Source: Rhodopirellula baltica SH 1 | GTDB lineage: Bacteria; Planctomycetota; Planctomycetia; Pirellulales; Pirellulaceae | Assembly: GCF_000196115.1 (NCBI RefSeq) | Contig: NC_005027.1 | Location: forward strand, 5,514,001 to 5,578,000 | Direction: 5' to 3' | DNA length: 64,000 nt | In this document: positions 10,508-19,662 of the stretch, piece after piece | Layout of the letters: each line of letters begins with the position of its first letter | How positions within the stretch are numbered: the first letter of the stretch is position 1 | Translations under genes and position numbers: made by a program | The notes under the pieces: generated by a model | What the model saw: the letters and a program-made list of their open reading frames with translations, nothing else | What the model was told of the DNA's origin: nothing | Databases searched by the model: none

Positions 10508-11178
10508 AAGGTCGCTTCAAAGCCCAACGAATTGTCGATGAAGCGGGCTTGCTCGCTTGCAGCATGTATGTCGACCTGAATCCAGTTCGAGCGGCCATGT
10601 CCACCACGCCCGAGACCAGCCCGCACACCAGTGCCTACGACCGAATCGAAGCTCGCAAGGGCGAACAAATCCCTTCCGCCGCGTTTGATCTCAAGCCGAT
10701 TCCCACGGAAGAAGCCGGGTGCGAAATCCGCGAGACACCTGTCGAAATTCTCCAGGAAAAACGCAAGGCAAAGCGACGCAACCCAACGGGCAAACGCATT
10801 CGTCGCGACGGATGGCTCAGCCCGCTGACACTGAGCAAAACAACGCTTTCAGCAGAACCAGAAGTCCACACTCAAGGTGTTCGCAGCAGTGACCGCGGGT
10901 TCCTCCATATTCGATGGAGCGACTATAAGCGGTTGCTTGACTGGACAGCGGCGCAGTCAGTCGCCGGGCAAGTTGCCGAGCTGCCCAATCGTCTGGCCCA
11001 TACGCTTTCCGAAGTCGGCATCGATGCGTCGATGTGGCGTGACTTGGTATGGGACTGGCAAAAGTACTTCGGCAAGTCCAGTTGCGTAGGCCGTCCGGAA
11101 TCCATGAAAGCCGACGCGGAACGCAACGGCCATAGGCACCACCGAGGCCAAGCTCGAGCCTCGGCTTGTTTTGGCTGA
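10018..11178 (+). CDS. IS200/REP-type (Y1 HUH) transposase, full length
   Basis: 386 residues. Members cut and join single-stranded DNA through an HUH motif and a tyrosine. Here the HUH histidines are H72 and H74 in IMSNHMHQILRNRP, and YVDLNPVRAAM at about residues 184-194 is the other conserved block of REP-associated transposases. The C-terminal half (NPTGKRIRRDGWLSPLTL and following) seems characteristic of a planctomycete branch. It appears intact. It is flanked upstream by an exact partial duplication and an older remnant. Confidence 0.85.
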   Translation: MPRPQRREQFDSGEVGIVHVVQRCVRRAFLAGVDHATGKDFSFRKEWIRRRMEALASVFAVDVLSYAIMSNHMHQILRNRPDVCAQWSDEEVAIRWLRVFPGRRLEEHLAEPTENDVQMLVRNKERLAEVRSRLSDISWFMRALAEPIARMANKQDECTGRFWEGRFKAQRIVDEAGLLACSMYVDLNPVRAAMSTTPETSPHTSAYDRIEARKGEQIPSAAFDLKPIPTEEAGCEIRETPVEILQEKRKAKRRNPTGKRIRRDGWLSPLTLSKTTLSAEPEVHTQGVRSSDRGFLHIRWSDYKRLLDWTAAQSVAGQVAELPNRLAHTLSEVGIDASMWRDLVWDWQKYFGKSSCVGRPESMKADAERNGHRHHRGQARASACFG

Positions 11179-11240
11179 GAGAACGGTGGCTCATGTCTCT
11201 TTCAAGCTTTGAAAGAATGGGCGAGCTTCGCGATCATTTC

Positions 11241-12581
11241 TCAGCGTTTGGCAAACGCTCGCTTGAGTTCGTCGAGGCTGGTCAGTCCTCGCGCGACCGT
11301 GAGGACGGCTTCGGATTGGACGGGGCGGAAACCTTCGGATTTGGCGATCGCGGTCAATTGGCCGGCGTCCTGGGTCTTGGCCAATGCCGCTTTGAGTTGC
11401 GGGCCTGGTGTCAGCATCTCGTACAATCCGATGCGACCGTGATAGCCTCGTGAATTGCAGACGGGGCACGGTGTGATTGGTGCAGGGCGTCCGTTCTCGT
11501 CGACTTGTTGTTCGATCGGTGGTGGAATGAACGGTTTGTAGAGCAACGGAACTCGACCAGCCGGGATGCCCAGTTGAGCGAGCAGCTTTGGAGGCGGTTC
11601 AAACCCGACTTTGCAGTTGTCACATAAACGTCGAACCAATCGCTGATGAATTACACAGCCGATGTTGTTTGCGATCAGGCTGCGACATTCCGGGTAACGT
11701 CCCAAGAAAGTTAGCAAGGCGGGCATCGCACTTTCGGCCGCCATCCGGTGGATGACTTGTCGGTCGGCGGCGACGACTTGTTCCAACGCAACCTTCAGTG
11801 ATTCGGGCTGCGGTGGGTTGGGGAACATCAACACATCCGGTTCACGCAGAACCATTCGGTTGACCATCTCGAGTTCGGTTTTTCCCGTGTCTCCACCAAA
11901 CAAGTTGGGCGAGATGTTGATGATCTCGGGTTCGGGTGATTCAGCGGGTTCGAACGATTGGAAGTCGCGGACCAAGCGGTCAGCGGCACTGATGGCGACG
12001 TTCCAGAAAGTCGAAACACCTTCGCTTTTCTTGGCCGTGATCAGGACGATGTTGCCCGAACCGTTCAGTTTCTCTTTGAACTGTTCGATCATTTTGTCTC
12101 GCATGCCGAGGTCGCCCAATTTCTTGAACGGCATCTCTTCGGCTTCCAAACGACAGATCACACGTTCGCCGGTGGGCACGCCTTGTGATTGAACGTTGAA
12201 TTGATACTTGTCTTTGACCAACTTGACTCGCATGCCGCCTTTTTGGCTGCCGCGACGATCGGCCGGATTCATCAAGCACAGTTGTTTCAATGCGTACAGC
12301 ATCGCGTCACCGCTTTCGCGATCCAGCGGTGGTAGCTGTTCCCATGCCCCGTCAATCTGATAGCGAATCGCACAGGCGGACTTTGAAAAATCCATCAGGA
12401 TGTGCGTGGCTCGCGACGTGATCGCGTGCGCAATTTGGCCGCCAGCGATGGCGTAGCCGGCGCCTTGGCGGGTGCTGATCAGCAACGCTTGCAATTCGTT
12501 GTTGTCTTTGATCCGAGGAACGAATTCCACGGGAGCGACGGTTTGCCAGAGTTGTACTTCTTCGTTGGATTGCTTTGCCAC
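11241..12581 (-). CDS. PilB/GspE-like ATPase with degenerate Walker A
   Basis: 446 residues, family of type II secretion/type IV pilus ATPases. The overall order fits: N2-like domain (AHAITSRATHILMDF), ATPase core and a C-terminal zinc site, CDNC (near 340) and CPVC, followed by NSRGYHGRIGLYEML, which is typical of PilB/GspE. The P-loop is broken: the canonical G-P-T-G-S-G-K-T-T position reads AKKSEGVST (about 183-191), with valine in place of lysine. ATP hydrolysis is therefore unlikely. It starts with GTG directly after the pilT stop TAA (no gap), so the two are almost surely co-translated. A regulatory or structural partner role is inference. Confidence 0.8.
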   Translation of the reverse strand: MAKQSNEEVQLWQTVAPVEFVPRIKDNNELQALLISTRQGAGYAIAGGQIAHAITSRATHILMDFSKSACAIRYQIDGAWEQLPPLDRESGDAMLYALKQLCLMNPADRRGSQKGGMRVKLVKDKYQFNVQSQGVPTGERVICRLEAEEMPFKKLGDLGMRDKMIEQFKEKLNGSGNIVLITAKKSEGVSTFWNVAISAADRLVRDFQSFEPAESPEPEIINISPNLFGGDTGKTELEMVNRMVLREPDVLMFPNPPQPESLKVALEQVVAADRQVIHRMAAESAMPALLTFLGRYPECRSLIANNIGCVIHQRLVRRLCDNCKVGFEPPPKLLAQLGIPAGRVPLLYKPFIPPPIEQQVDENGRPAPITPCPVCNSRGYHGRIGLYEMLTPGPQLKAALAKTQDAGQLTAIAKSEGFRPVQSEAVLTVARGLTSLDELKRAFAKR

Positions 12582-13784
12582 TTACAGGATTCCTGGTGCT
12601 TTGACGTCGATGCCCTTGAGCGCCATCTTCAGCGCGTCCTTGTTCGGTGCGACTGCGAACGCGGTCGGCCGATCAATCAATTCATCGTCGATCAGTTGTT
12701 TCAAACTCATGGTGAAGTCTTGCATGCCGTCTTCGGCACCGATGCGAATCGCGTCGGGTAGTTTGTTGTCGTGGCCTTCGAGGACCAATTTGCGAATCAT
12801 TGGCGAGAACGTCATCACTTCGCAGGTTGGCACACGCGAAACGCCAGGCTTGATGCTCTTGAGCAGTTTCTGGGCGACGATGCCTTTCATGTTGAAGGCG
12901 ATGGCGCTGCGGATGGCGTTGTGCATTTCTTCGGGGAACAAGTCCAGAATCCGGCCGATGCAGGTCGAGGCACTCGCGGCGTGGATCGTTCCGAAAACCA
13001 AGTGACCTGTTTCGGCCGCGTGAATCGCCGTCATGAACGTTTCTTCGTCCCGAAGCTCACCGACCAGAATGATGTCGGGGTCTTCCCGCACGGCGTGTTT
13101 CATTCCGATGGAGAAGTCCACGACGTCCTGACCAATTTCGCGTTGGTTGATCAGCGATTTGTCTTCCGTGAAGATGAATTCGATCGGATCTTCGAGGGTC
13201 AAAATGTGTTTTCGATAGATGCTGTTGATGTAGTTCAGCATCGAACCGATCGTGGTACTTTTTCCCGAGCCCGTGACTCCGGCGAGCAGAACCATGCCCT
13301 GTTCGTAGTGGCAGAGGTTTTCAATCGAATCGGGCAGGAAGAGGCCGCGAAAGTCGGGAATGAAGTTACTAATCCGACGAGCGACCAAACCGATGTTGCC
13401 GAGCGATTTCAGCATGTTGATCCGGAACCGCCAGCGGGTGCCGTCGACTTCGCATTGGTAAGAAAAGTCGGCGCCGCCTTCTTCTTCAAAGATGATCAGG
13501 TTGCGATCGTCCATCATCGGCAACAGCAATCGAACCATTTCTTCGGCTTCGATCGGTCCCCGATTGAGCGGTTTGAGTTCACCGCCGACGCGAACCATGG
13601 GTGGTTGGCCGACTTTCAGGTGAAGGTCAGAACCTTCCAGTTTGACCAACGCCCGGAAAATCTTGTCGACTTCCAGTTCCTTCTTTTCTTGCAGCAAACT
13701 GCTTTTCAGCCGCGCGGCGACCGCATCGGGCGACATATCGCGGGGGGGGCCTGCGGGAACCTTTTTCGCTGCGCCGTGTGCCAT
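12582..13784 (-). CDS. pilT: Type IV pilus retraction ATPase PilT-like
   Basis: 400 residues. PilT hexamers power pilus retraction at the inner-membrane platform. Visible are the PAS-like N-terminal domain (GSDLHLKVGQPPMVRVGGEL), intact Walker A GVTGSGKST (about 169-177), LTLEDPIEF, the Asp-box/Walker B region REDPDIILVGELRDEETF, and HLVFGTIHAASASTCIGRILDLFP. No C-terminal zinc site, as expected for PilT. An N-terminal extension of about 35 residues precedes the domain. It is the first gene of a two-gene operon with a degenerate PilB-like partner. No pilin or assembly genes are adjacent. Confidence 0.88.
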   Translation of the reverse strand: MAHGAAKKVPAGPPRDMSPDAVAARLKSSLLQEKKELEVDKIFRALVKLEGSDLHLKVGQPPMVRVGGELKPLNRGPIEAEEMVRLLLPMMDDRNLIIFEEEGGADFSYQCEVDGTRWRFRINMLKSLGNIGLVARRISNFIPDFRGLFLPDSIENLCHYEQGMVLLAGVTGSGKSTTIGSMLNYINSIYRKHILTLEDPIEFIFTEDKSLINQREIGQDVVDFSIGMKHAVREDPDIILVGELRDEETFMTAIHAAETGHLVFGTIHAASASTCIGRILDLFPEEMHNAIRSAIAFNMKGIVAQKLLKSIKPGVSRVPTCEVMTFSPMIRKLVLEGHDNKLPDAIRIGAEDGMQDFTMSLKQLIDDELIDRPTAFAVAPNKDALKMALKGIDVKAPGIL

Positions 13785-14045
13785 TCGTTTTGATCTCGCG
13801 TGACCGAGAAAAGTCCGCCAGACAGGCGAAAATTCCCGTGAATCGGAGGAAGGAGGAAAAGAGTCTTCAGGTTGAATCCGGGCCTTAGCTTAGTCGATCA
13901 AGGCCAATTGTCGAAAGACAAGCCAGATGTTTGTAGGATGTCATCCCGTGGTTTTCCACCGGGCCTCGTGGCATCGCCCCCGTGACTCCTGCTCGCCCCG
14001 TTTGACTCTCCGCCCTTCTCCAGTCTTTCGCAAGGCAAGTGCTCG

Positions 14046-15317
14046 ATGCTGACCGCCAATTTGATCCGGACCAAGCGGGACGGCGGGGTCCTGAACGCCG
14101 AGCAATGGCGATTCCTGATTGAGGGCTACTGTGGCGGTGAGGTCACGGATTACCAAATGTCCGCCCTCGCGATGGCAATCTTCTTTCGCGGCTTGGATCG
14201 ACGCGAAACGGCTGAGCTGACCCGGTGCATGGTCGACAGTGGTGAACGTCTGCCCCGGGTCAGTGATCGACCTCGAGTCGACAAGCACAGCACCGGAGGG
14301 CTGGGCGACAAAGTCTCGCTGATCTTGGCTCCGCTGCTGGCCTGCTGCGATGTGGACGTGCCGATGATCAGTGGCCGTGGCCTTGGGCGAACCGGTGGGA
14401 CGCTCGACAAGCTCGAATCGATCCCGGGCTACCAAACGCAGCTGTCGATCGAACAATCCAGCCGAGTCCTGAAGGATGTGGGTTGCTTCATCGTGGGAGC
14501 CACCGAGTCAATCGCACCAGCGGATCGCCGTTTGTATGGACTGCGAGACGTCACAGCCACAGTCGAATCCGTGGGGCTGATCACGGCCAGCATTCTCAGC
14601 AAGAAGCTGGCGGCAAGCTTGGATGCCCTGGTGATGGATGTGAAGGTTGGATCGGCTGGCTTCATGCCAAGCATTCAGCAGGCAACCGAGTTGGCCGACT
14701 CGCTTCGAGAAGTGGGCGTAGAAGCGGGTTTGCCGACCATTCCCGTCCTGTCTGACATGGATCAACCACTCGGACGAGCCATCGGAAATGCGAACGAGGT
14801 CAACGAGTCTCTTGATGTACTCGATGGCGGTGGGCCGGAAGAAGTGCGAGCATTGACGTTGCGATTGTCGGCGGAGTTGCTGGTGGCAACGAAGCAAGCT
14901 GGCGATCTGCAAACGGCGGAGGGGTTGTTGGCTCGCAAACTCGATTCGGGTGAAGCGAGGCAACGATTTGAACGCATGGTGCACGAACAGGGCGGCAAGC
15001 TTTCCGGTCATCTGCCGCTGGGCAAACAACGCGACACCGTCGCGGAGCGATCCGGATGGGTTGAATCGATTGATTGCCCCGCCATCGGCGATGCGATCAT
15101 TTCGATGGGCGGTGGTCGACGCAAAACAACTGATCCCGTGGAACCGTCCGTTGGAATTGATTTGCACTTTCGCGTTGGCGACCGTGTCGAAACGGGCCAA
15201 CCGCTTTGGACGGTTTATGAAGGTCAAGTCGCTTGCCCGCCGATCCAACCCGTTCGAATGTCGGAAACAAGCGTCCCGGCTCGGCCGTTGATCCTGCAGC
15301 GAAAGTCCGGCGGTTGA
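14046..15317 (+). CDS. deoA: Thymidine / pyrimidine-nucleoside phosphorylase
   Basis: 423 residues. Phosphorolysis of thymidine (and possibly uridine) to the base and (deoxy)ribose-1-phosphate in nucleoside salvage. The N-terminal alpha domain reads LIRTKRDGGVLNAEQWRFLIEGY. The phosphate-binding loop KHSTGGLGDKVS is at about residues 79-90, and the family signature SGRGLGRTGGTLDKLESIPG follows at about 115. KKLAASLDALVMDVKVGSAGFM matches the substrate-site region. Whether it is DeoA or the broader-range Pdp cannot be decided by eye. It appears to be transcribed alone. Confidence 0.9.
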   Translation: MLTANLIRTKRDGGVLNAEQWRFLIEGYCGGEVTDYQMSALAMAIFFRGLDRRETAELTRCMVDSGERLPRVSDRPRVDKHSTGGLGDKVSLILAPLLACCDVDVPMISGRGLGRTGGTLDKLESIPGYQTQLSIEQSSRVLKDVGCFIVGATESIAPADRRLYGLRDVTATVESVGLITASILSKKLAASLDALVMDVKVGSAGFMPSIQQATELADSLREVGVEAGLPTIPVLSDMDQPLGRAIGNANEVNESLDVLDGGGPEEVRALTLRLSAELLVATKQAGDLQTAEGLLARKLDSGEARQRFERMVHEQGGKLSGHLPLGKQRDTVAERSGWVESIDCPAIGDAIISMGGGRRKTTDPVEPSVGIDLHFRVGDRVETGQPLWTVYEGQVACPPIQPVRMSETSVPARPLILQRKSGG

Positions 15318-15397
15318 TATCCCTGCCGCAGTCTCGGAACCGCGACAAACGTCGATCGGCTAGAGTGTGAGATCCAAATTCTTCTACAAGTGTCAGC

Positions 15398-16981
15398 ATG
15401 TCACCACGATTCGAAGGCAGGTCTCTAATGGTCGCATCGTCATTTTGTTGCCATCGATTTGGATCGCGATTGCGATTTCCAATGAAGTGCATGTTGGCTT
15501 TGTTTGCAGTGACGATGGCCAATTGCGTTCTGGCACGCGAGGTGTCTGCGGTTTCTGCAAACGAACAACCGAACGTGTTGATCATCCAAACCGATGAGCA
15601 CAATTTTCGGACGTTGGGTTGTTATCGCGACACGTTGCCGATCGAGGAGGCTGAAATTTGGGGCAAAGGTGCCGTGGTCGAAACACCCAGCATCGATTCC
15701 ATCGCAGCACGTGGTGCGATTTGTACATCGTTCTACGCGACGTCCCCCGTGTGCACGCCTTCGCGAGCTGCTTTCTTTACGGGGCGATACCCACAAAACA
15801 CAGGTGCCTACCAAAACGACCGACCGCTTCGCGGCGACATGGTGACGTTCGCGGAAGTGCTGCGACGGGACGGTTATGCGACCGGCTATGCGGGCAAATG
15901 GCATTTGGATGGACCTGGCAAACCTCAGTGGGGACCGGATCGCCAATTCGGCTTTTCCGACAATCGATACATGTTCAACCGCGGTCACTGGAAGAAATTT
16001 GACTTTGAGAATGGTCAACCGAGTGTCGCGGCGACGAACAAAAAGGGGCAGCCGAACTACGATCTAAATGGAGCGGATGAGAAGACTTTCAGCACGGATT
16101 GGTTGTGTGATCGAGCGGCTGATTTCATTCGTGAGCATTCGCAAGAACCGTTTTGTTATCACTTGTCGTTGCCTGATCCTCATGGTCCGAACACGGTTCG
16201 TCAGCCTTATGACACGATGTTTGAAAACATGCCGGTTCGGCCACCGATGACGTTTCAGTTGGATGGGGATCAACCGGGGTGGTTGCCAGCGACCAATCGC
16301 AATTCGCAACAGCGATTCAATGCGAGGTTGATGACACAGTACTTTGGAATGGTTCGATGCATTGATGACAATGTCGGCATGCTGTTGTCACTTCTTGACG
16401 AACTCAGCTTGACCAAGCGAACCGTGGTGGTGTTCACTTCAGATCATGGGGACCTGTGCTATGAACATGGCCGCCTCAACAAAGGCAATCCATACGAAGG
16501 CAGTGCGAAGGTTCCGATGATCATCGCGGCACCGGGGCTGATCTCGGCGGGATTGCGGATCGATCAAGCGATGGGCACTGTTGATTTCGCTCCCACTTTG
16601 TTGTCGTTGTTGAGGAAGGAAGTGCCCGCGGGGACTCAGGGACGAGATCTATCAGAATGGTTTCGAAACATTGAGACGTCCGACGAGGAATCTCATCGAA
16701 ACAGCGTCACGTTTTTGCGGGCCGCTTCCAGTAAAGCCGCCTGGATCGCCGCAGTCACGGATCGGTACAAGTTGATCGTGTCGGCGGACGATCAACCCTG
16801 GTTGTTTGATCTGAAAGAGGATCCGCACGAAACCACGAACCACATTGGCAAACCAGAGAATCAAACAATTGCCGCGAGGTTGGCGCGTTCGCTGCTTCGC
16901 TATGGAGATCTGATGAAAGATCCCCAACTGATCGAGGGCAAGCTAAGGAGCGATTTGCAAAAGTTGCAGATCCAACCCTGA
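15398..16981 (+). CDS. Secreted sulfatase (formylglycine type)
   Basis: Arylsulfatase-family hydrolase. The active-site signature C-T-P-S-R is at residues 119-123 (counted from 15398), with the cysteine to be converted to formylglycine. The N-terminal metal site QTDEHNFRTLGC, GKWHLDGPGKP and VVVFTSDHGDLCYEHGRLNKG are present. The ATG at 15482 would give a cleaner signal peptide (MKCMLALFAVTMANCVLA), so the true start may be there or at 15428. Export suggests action on sulfated polysaccharides. No sulfatase-modifying enzyme or glycanase is adjacent; substrate unknown. Confidence 0.88.
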   Translation: MSPRFEGRSLMVASSFCCHRFGSRLRFPMKCMLALFAVTMANCVLAREVSAVSANEQPNVLIIQTDEHNFRTLGCYRDTLPIEEAEIWGKGAVVETPSIDSIAARGAICTSFYATSPVCTPSRAAFFTGRYPQNTGAYQNDRPLRGDMVTFAEVLRRDGYATGYAGKWHLDGPGKPQWGPDRQFGFSDNRYMFNRGHWKKFDFENGQPSVAATNKKGQPNYDLNGADEKTFSTDWLCDRAADFIREHSQEPFCYHLSLPDPHGPNTVRQPYDTMFENMPVRPPMTFQLDGDQPGWLPATNRNSQQRFNARLMTQYFGMVRCIDDNVGMLLSLLDELSLTKRTVVVFTSDHGDLCYEHGRLNKGNPYEGSAKVPMIIAAPGLISAGLRIDQAMGTVDFAPTLLSLLRKEVPAGTQGRDLSEWFRNIETSDEESHRNSVTFLRAASSKAAWIAAVTDRYKLIVSADDQPWLFDLKEDPHETTNHIGKPENQTIAARLARSLLRYGDLMKDPQLIEGKLRSDLQKLQIQP

Positions 16982-17204
16982 TGCCGCGAGAAGCCGACGC
17001 GGCGAGGTGCTTTGACGATTCAGCCAATTCGTGTTTCTCGGGTTTCTGTCCGCAATCGCAGCAATCGTCACCGGGTTCACGCCTTCTGCAGTTGTCGGCG
17101 TGTGATGGAAGTGCTGGAAATTTGCATTCCAGCGGCTCAGACGCCATGATCATCCTCAGGGTGTAACCGCCCTCCCCCTTTTCTGCTTTTTCAAAGGCGA
17201 ACGA

Positions 17205-17750
17205 ATGAAGCGAGCTTTGTTGGTCATCGATGTCCAGCGTGAATACTTCGACGGTGCGTTTCCTATTCGGCATCCCGTCGGACATCTGGAATCGATCTTG
17301 GAAGTCATGGACCAAGCCCGAAACGCAAAGGTTCCAACGGCGGTGATTCGTCACCATCAACCCGATCCGGATTCACCCGTGTTCTGCAAGAACAGCGAGA
17401 TGTGGCAGTTGCATCCCGAGGTGGAGTCGCGACACAGAGATGCGTTGATTGACAAGGCCTTGCCAGGTTCGTTCACCAACACGGACCTCGACGAATTTCT
17501 GAAATCCAACGACGTTGATACGGTCAGTATCGCGGGCTACATGACACAGGTTTGTTGTGACACGACGGCTCGTCAGGCCTTTCACCGTGGGTATCAGGTC
17601 GAGTTTTTAAGCGATGCGACCGGAACATTGGACGTTTCCAACAAGGCTGGTTCAGTGACTGCGGAACAGTTGCATGAATCCATCTTGGTGGCTCAGCAGA
17701 TGTTCATCAGTGATGTGATTGATCGAAACGAATGGTCGGGGCGTTTGTGA
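17205..17750 (+). CDS. Isochorismatase-family cysteine hydrolase
   Basis: 181 residues, normal length. The family triad is present: Asp9 in LLVIDVQREYFDG, Lys84 in LIDKALPGSF, and the cysteine at about 117 in IAGYMTQVCCDTTAR. Members hydrolyse amide or ester-like bonds in small molecules (nicotinamidase, N-carbamoyl amidases, isochorismatase), and the exact substrate cannot be read from sequence. Cytosolic. The ATG follows TCAAAGGCGAACG, a fair binding site. It stands alone between a sulfatase and a DUF1559 gene. Confidence 0.85.
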   Translation: MKRALLVIDVQREYFDGAFPIRHPVGHLESILEVMDQARNAKVPTAVIRHHQPDPDSPVFCKNSEMWQLHPEVESRHRDALIDKALPGSFTNTDLDEFLKSNDVDTVSIAGYMTQVCCDTTARQAFHRGYQVEFLSDATGTLDVSNKAGSVTAEQLHESILVAQQMFISDVIDRNEWSGRL

Positions 17751-17833
17751 CCGAATGGGGAGAAGCCATCGCGTTTGCCACGGTTTGAACACCATCGTCA
17801 CGCTCAGATTTCTTTTTAGGTTGGGATGAAGTC

Positions 17834-19567
17834 ATGGGAACGAAGCTTCACATAAGGTTTGTCGATGTCATCACATTCGGTGTTGCATTGATGGTGGGTT
17901 TGGTTTTGTTAGCCGGCGTTGTCCCTCGAATGAGACAAAACGCGAGGCGGTCCACGTGCGAGATGAATCTCAAACAGGTGGGGCTCGCACTTCACAACTA
18001 CCATTCTGCTTATCGAGCGATGCCGATGGGATGCGGTGGCACATCCTCCGGAAGTGCGGATGAGCCGACATTGGGCAACGCGAATCGTTTGAGTCCGCTG
18101 GTGGGTTTGACTCCATTCTTTGAACAACAACCGTTGTGGGAAAAAATTGCCAACCCATTGCGAGCCAATGGGGAGGTCTTCCCGGCGATGGGCCCGGTTC
18201 CCTGGTTTGATCCAAAGGTTTACACACCTTGGAACGAACGGCCCGAGTTGTTGGTTTGTCCCGCCGATCCAACCGCGAAGGATTTTCCGACGGTCGCCAG
18301 TTACACGATCAACTATGGCGACGCGGTCATGAATGTGGGAGCATCGCCGCTAGAAGAAATGCCACCCTATGGACGAACGCCCGGTGCTTTAAGAGGCATG
18401 TTTGGCTATCAGATGGTTTTTCGGTTTCGTGACGTCCTGGATGGGTTGTCCAATACGTTGCTGATGAGTGAAGCCCGAATTGGCGGTGTCCGTGTTGCGA
18501 AAGAGGTCTCCGGATTGATCGAGCGACCTGCGGTTTGCCTGGACGCTCATGAGGACGATCAGACCAAGTACTGGCCTGAGGGACGCGGTGCGTGTTGGGC
18601 CGATGGATCGCTGTTGTCAGTGGGTGTTCAAACCATTCTGCCACCCAATTCTCACTCGGCGACATCGGAGAAAGGTGAGCTCGAGGGCGTGATGTCGGCG
18701 TCTAGTCTGCACGGTGAAGGAGCTCACGTGTTGATGGCCGATGGAGCCGTGCGATTCGCGAGCAGTTCCATCGATGTGGGCGATCAGGAATCCCCGAGTG
18801 TTGCCGAAGGACACCTGGACAAAGGCAAGACTCTTCCGCCAGGTAGTAAGAGCCCGTACGGGGTTTGGGGTGCGATGGGGACGAGAGCGGCCCGGGATCG
18901 ATTCGATTCCAACGAATTGTCTGAGCCTGTGCGCACTTTCACCGAGGAAGAGCTCGCTGAGTTTGCGAAGTTTGAACTGGAAACTTGGCATGCGGCAAAA
19001 GGCACCGGAAAGATCCAAGCTCGTCAGGTGGATTTGACCGACAAGGGTGTCCTTGTCTTGATGTCCGAACAAGGTGGGATTCGTCGGTTGGCGTTGTCGA
19101 GATTCAGCAGCCAGGACGCTTACCGAGCGGTTCAAACCCATCGCCAACGAAAGCTGGAGGAAGCGAAGCTTTTGGTCGAGCAATTGTCGACTCAACTTGA
19201 ATTGTTAGAGGACAAACAGTTCGAAACATTTGTTCGTGAGTGGGTTGTTCTCGGCGATGGTCAACAGGGAGATGATCCTGCCGCGATTGCAATGACGGCA
19301 GCGATGATAGGGTCACAGCGAGGTGCATTGATCACCGTATACGATCAGCTTCTTGGAGTTACCAGCACAGCTACACCGGAGGTTCTGGGGAAGCTGCAGG
19401 AGGCATTGGCAACCGGCAAGGGACTCACTCGCGGTTTCCAATGGGCGTTTTTGGGTGGTCGTTGGAAGCTCGTTTTTGATGCACGGGCAAATCAACGCGG
19501 TGGTCGTCAACCGGTTCAGTTTATGCGGGCGATGGAGGCCGCCAGGGATCCTTTCGGGGCCCGTTAG
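17834..19567 (+). CDS. DUF1559 (H-X9-DG) pseudopilin-like protein with SHD1-like domain
   Basis: 577 residues. It has an N-terminal hydrophobic helix (VDVITFGVALMVGLVLLAGVVP), then the DUF1559 opening RRSTCEMNLKQVGLALHNYHSAYRAMP, and the family's H-X9-DG motif with H293 and D303-G304 (LHGEGAHVLMADG). DUF1559 proteins are abundant in Planctomycetes and resemble type II secretion pseudopilins. The prepilin-peptidase site G-F-T-L-x-E is not recognisable here. About residues 380-440 resemble an SHD1-type domain (TWHAAKGTGKIQARQVDLTDKGVLVLMS), followed by a helical tail. It has a paralogue immediately downstream. Confidence 0.82.
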   Translation: MGTKLHIRFVDVITFGVALMVGLVLLAGVVPRMRQNARRSTCEMNLKQVGLALHNYHSAYRAMPMGCGGTSSGSADEPTLGNANRLSPLVGLTPFFEQQPLWEKIANPLRANGEVFPAMGPVPWFDPKVYTPWNERPELLVCPADPTAKDFPTVASYTINYGDAVMNVGASPLEEMPPYGRTPGALRGMFGYQMVFRFRDVLDGLSNTLLMSEARIGGVRVAKEVSGLIERPAVCLDAHEDDQTKYWPEGRGACWADGSLLSVGVQTILPPNSHSATSEKGELEGVMSASSLHGEGAHVLMADGAVRFASSSIDVGDQESPSVAEGHLDKGKTLPPGSKSPYGVWGAMGTRAARDRFDSNELSEPVRTFTEEELAEFAKFELETWHAAKGTGKIQARQVDLTDKGVLVLMSEQGGIRRLALSRFSSQDAYRAVQTHRQRKLEEAKLLVEQLSTQLELLEDKQFETFVREWVVLGDGQQGDDPAAIAMTAAMIGSQRGALITVYDQLLGVTSTATPEVLGKLQEALATGKGLTRGFQWAFLGGRWKLVFDARANQRGGRQPVQFMRAMEAARDPFGAR

Positions 19568-19662
19568 AAGATCCCGATTAAGTGAACCGCAACGTCGCCG
19601 CCAAGCTTGAAACACAGTCATCCCCGTGCGGATGCAACCGCCTTTTCCTTTGGAGTTCTCCG

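Noticed and set aside
12771-13793. 340-codon plus-strand frame opposite pilT
   Set aside because: Shadow of pilT, which has full family motifs; no start signal or known product.
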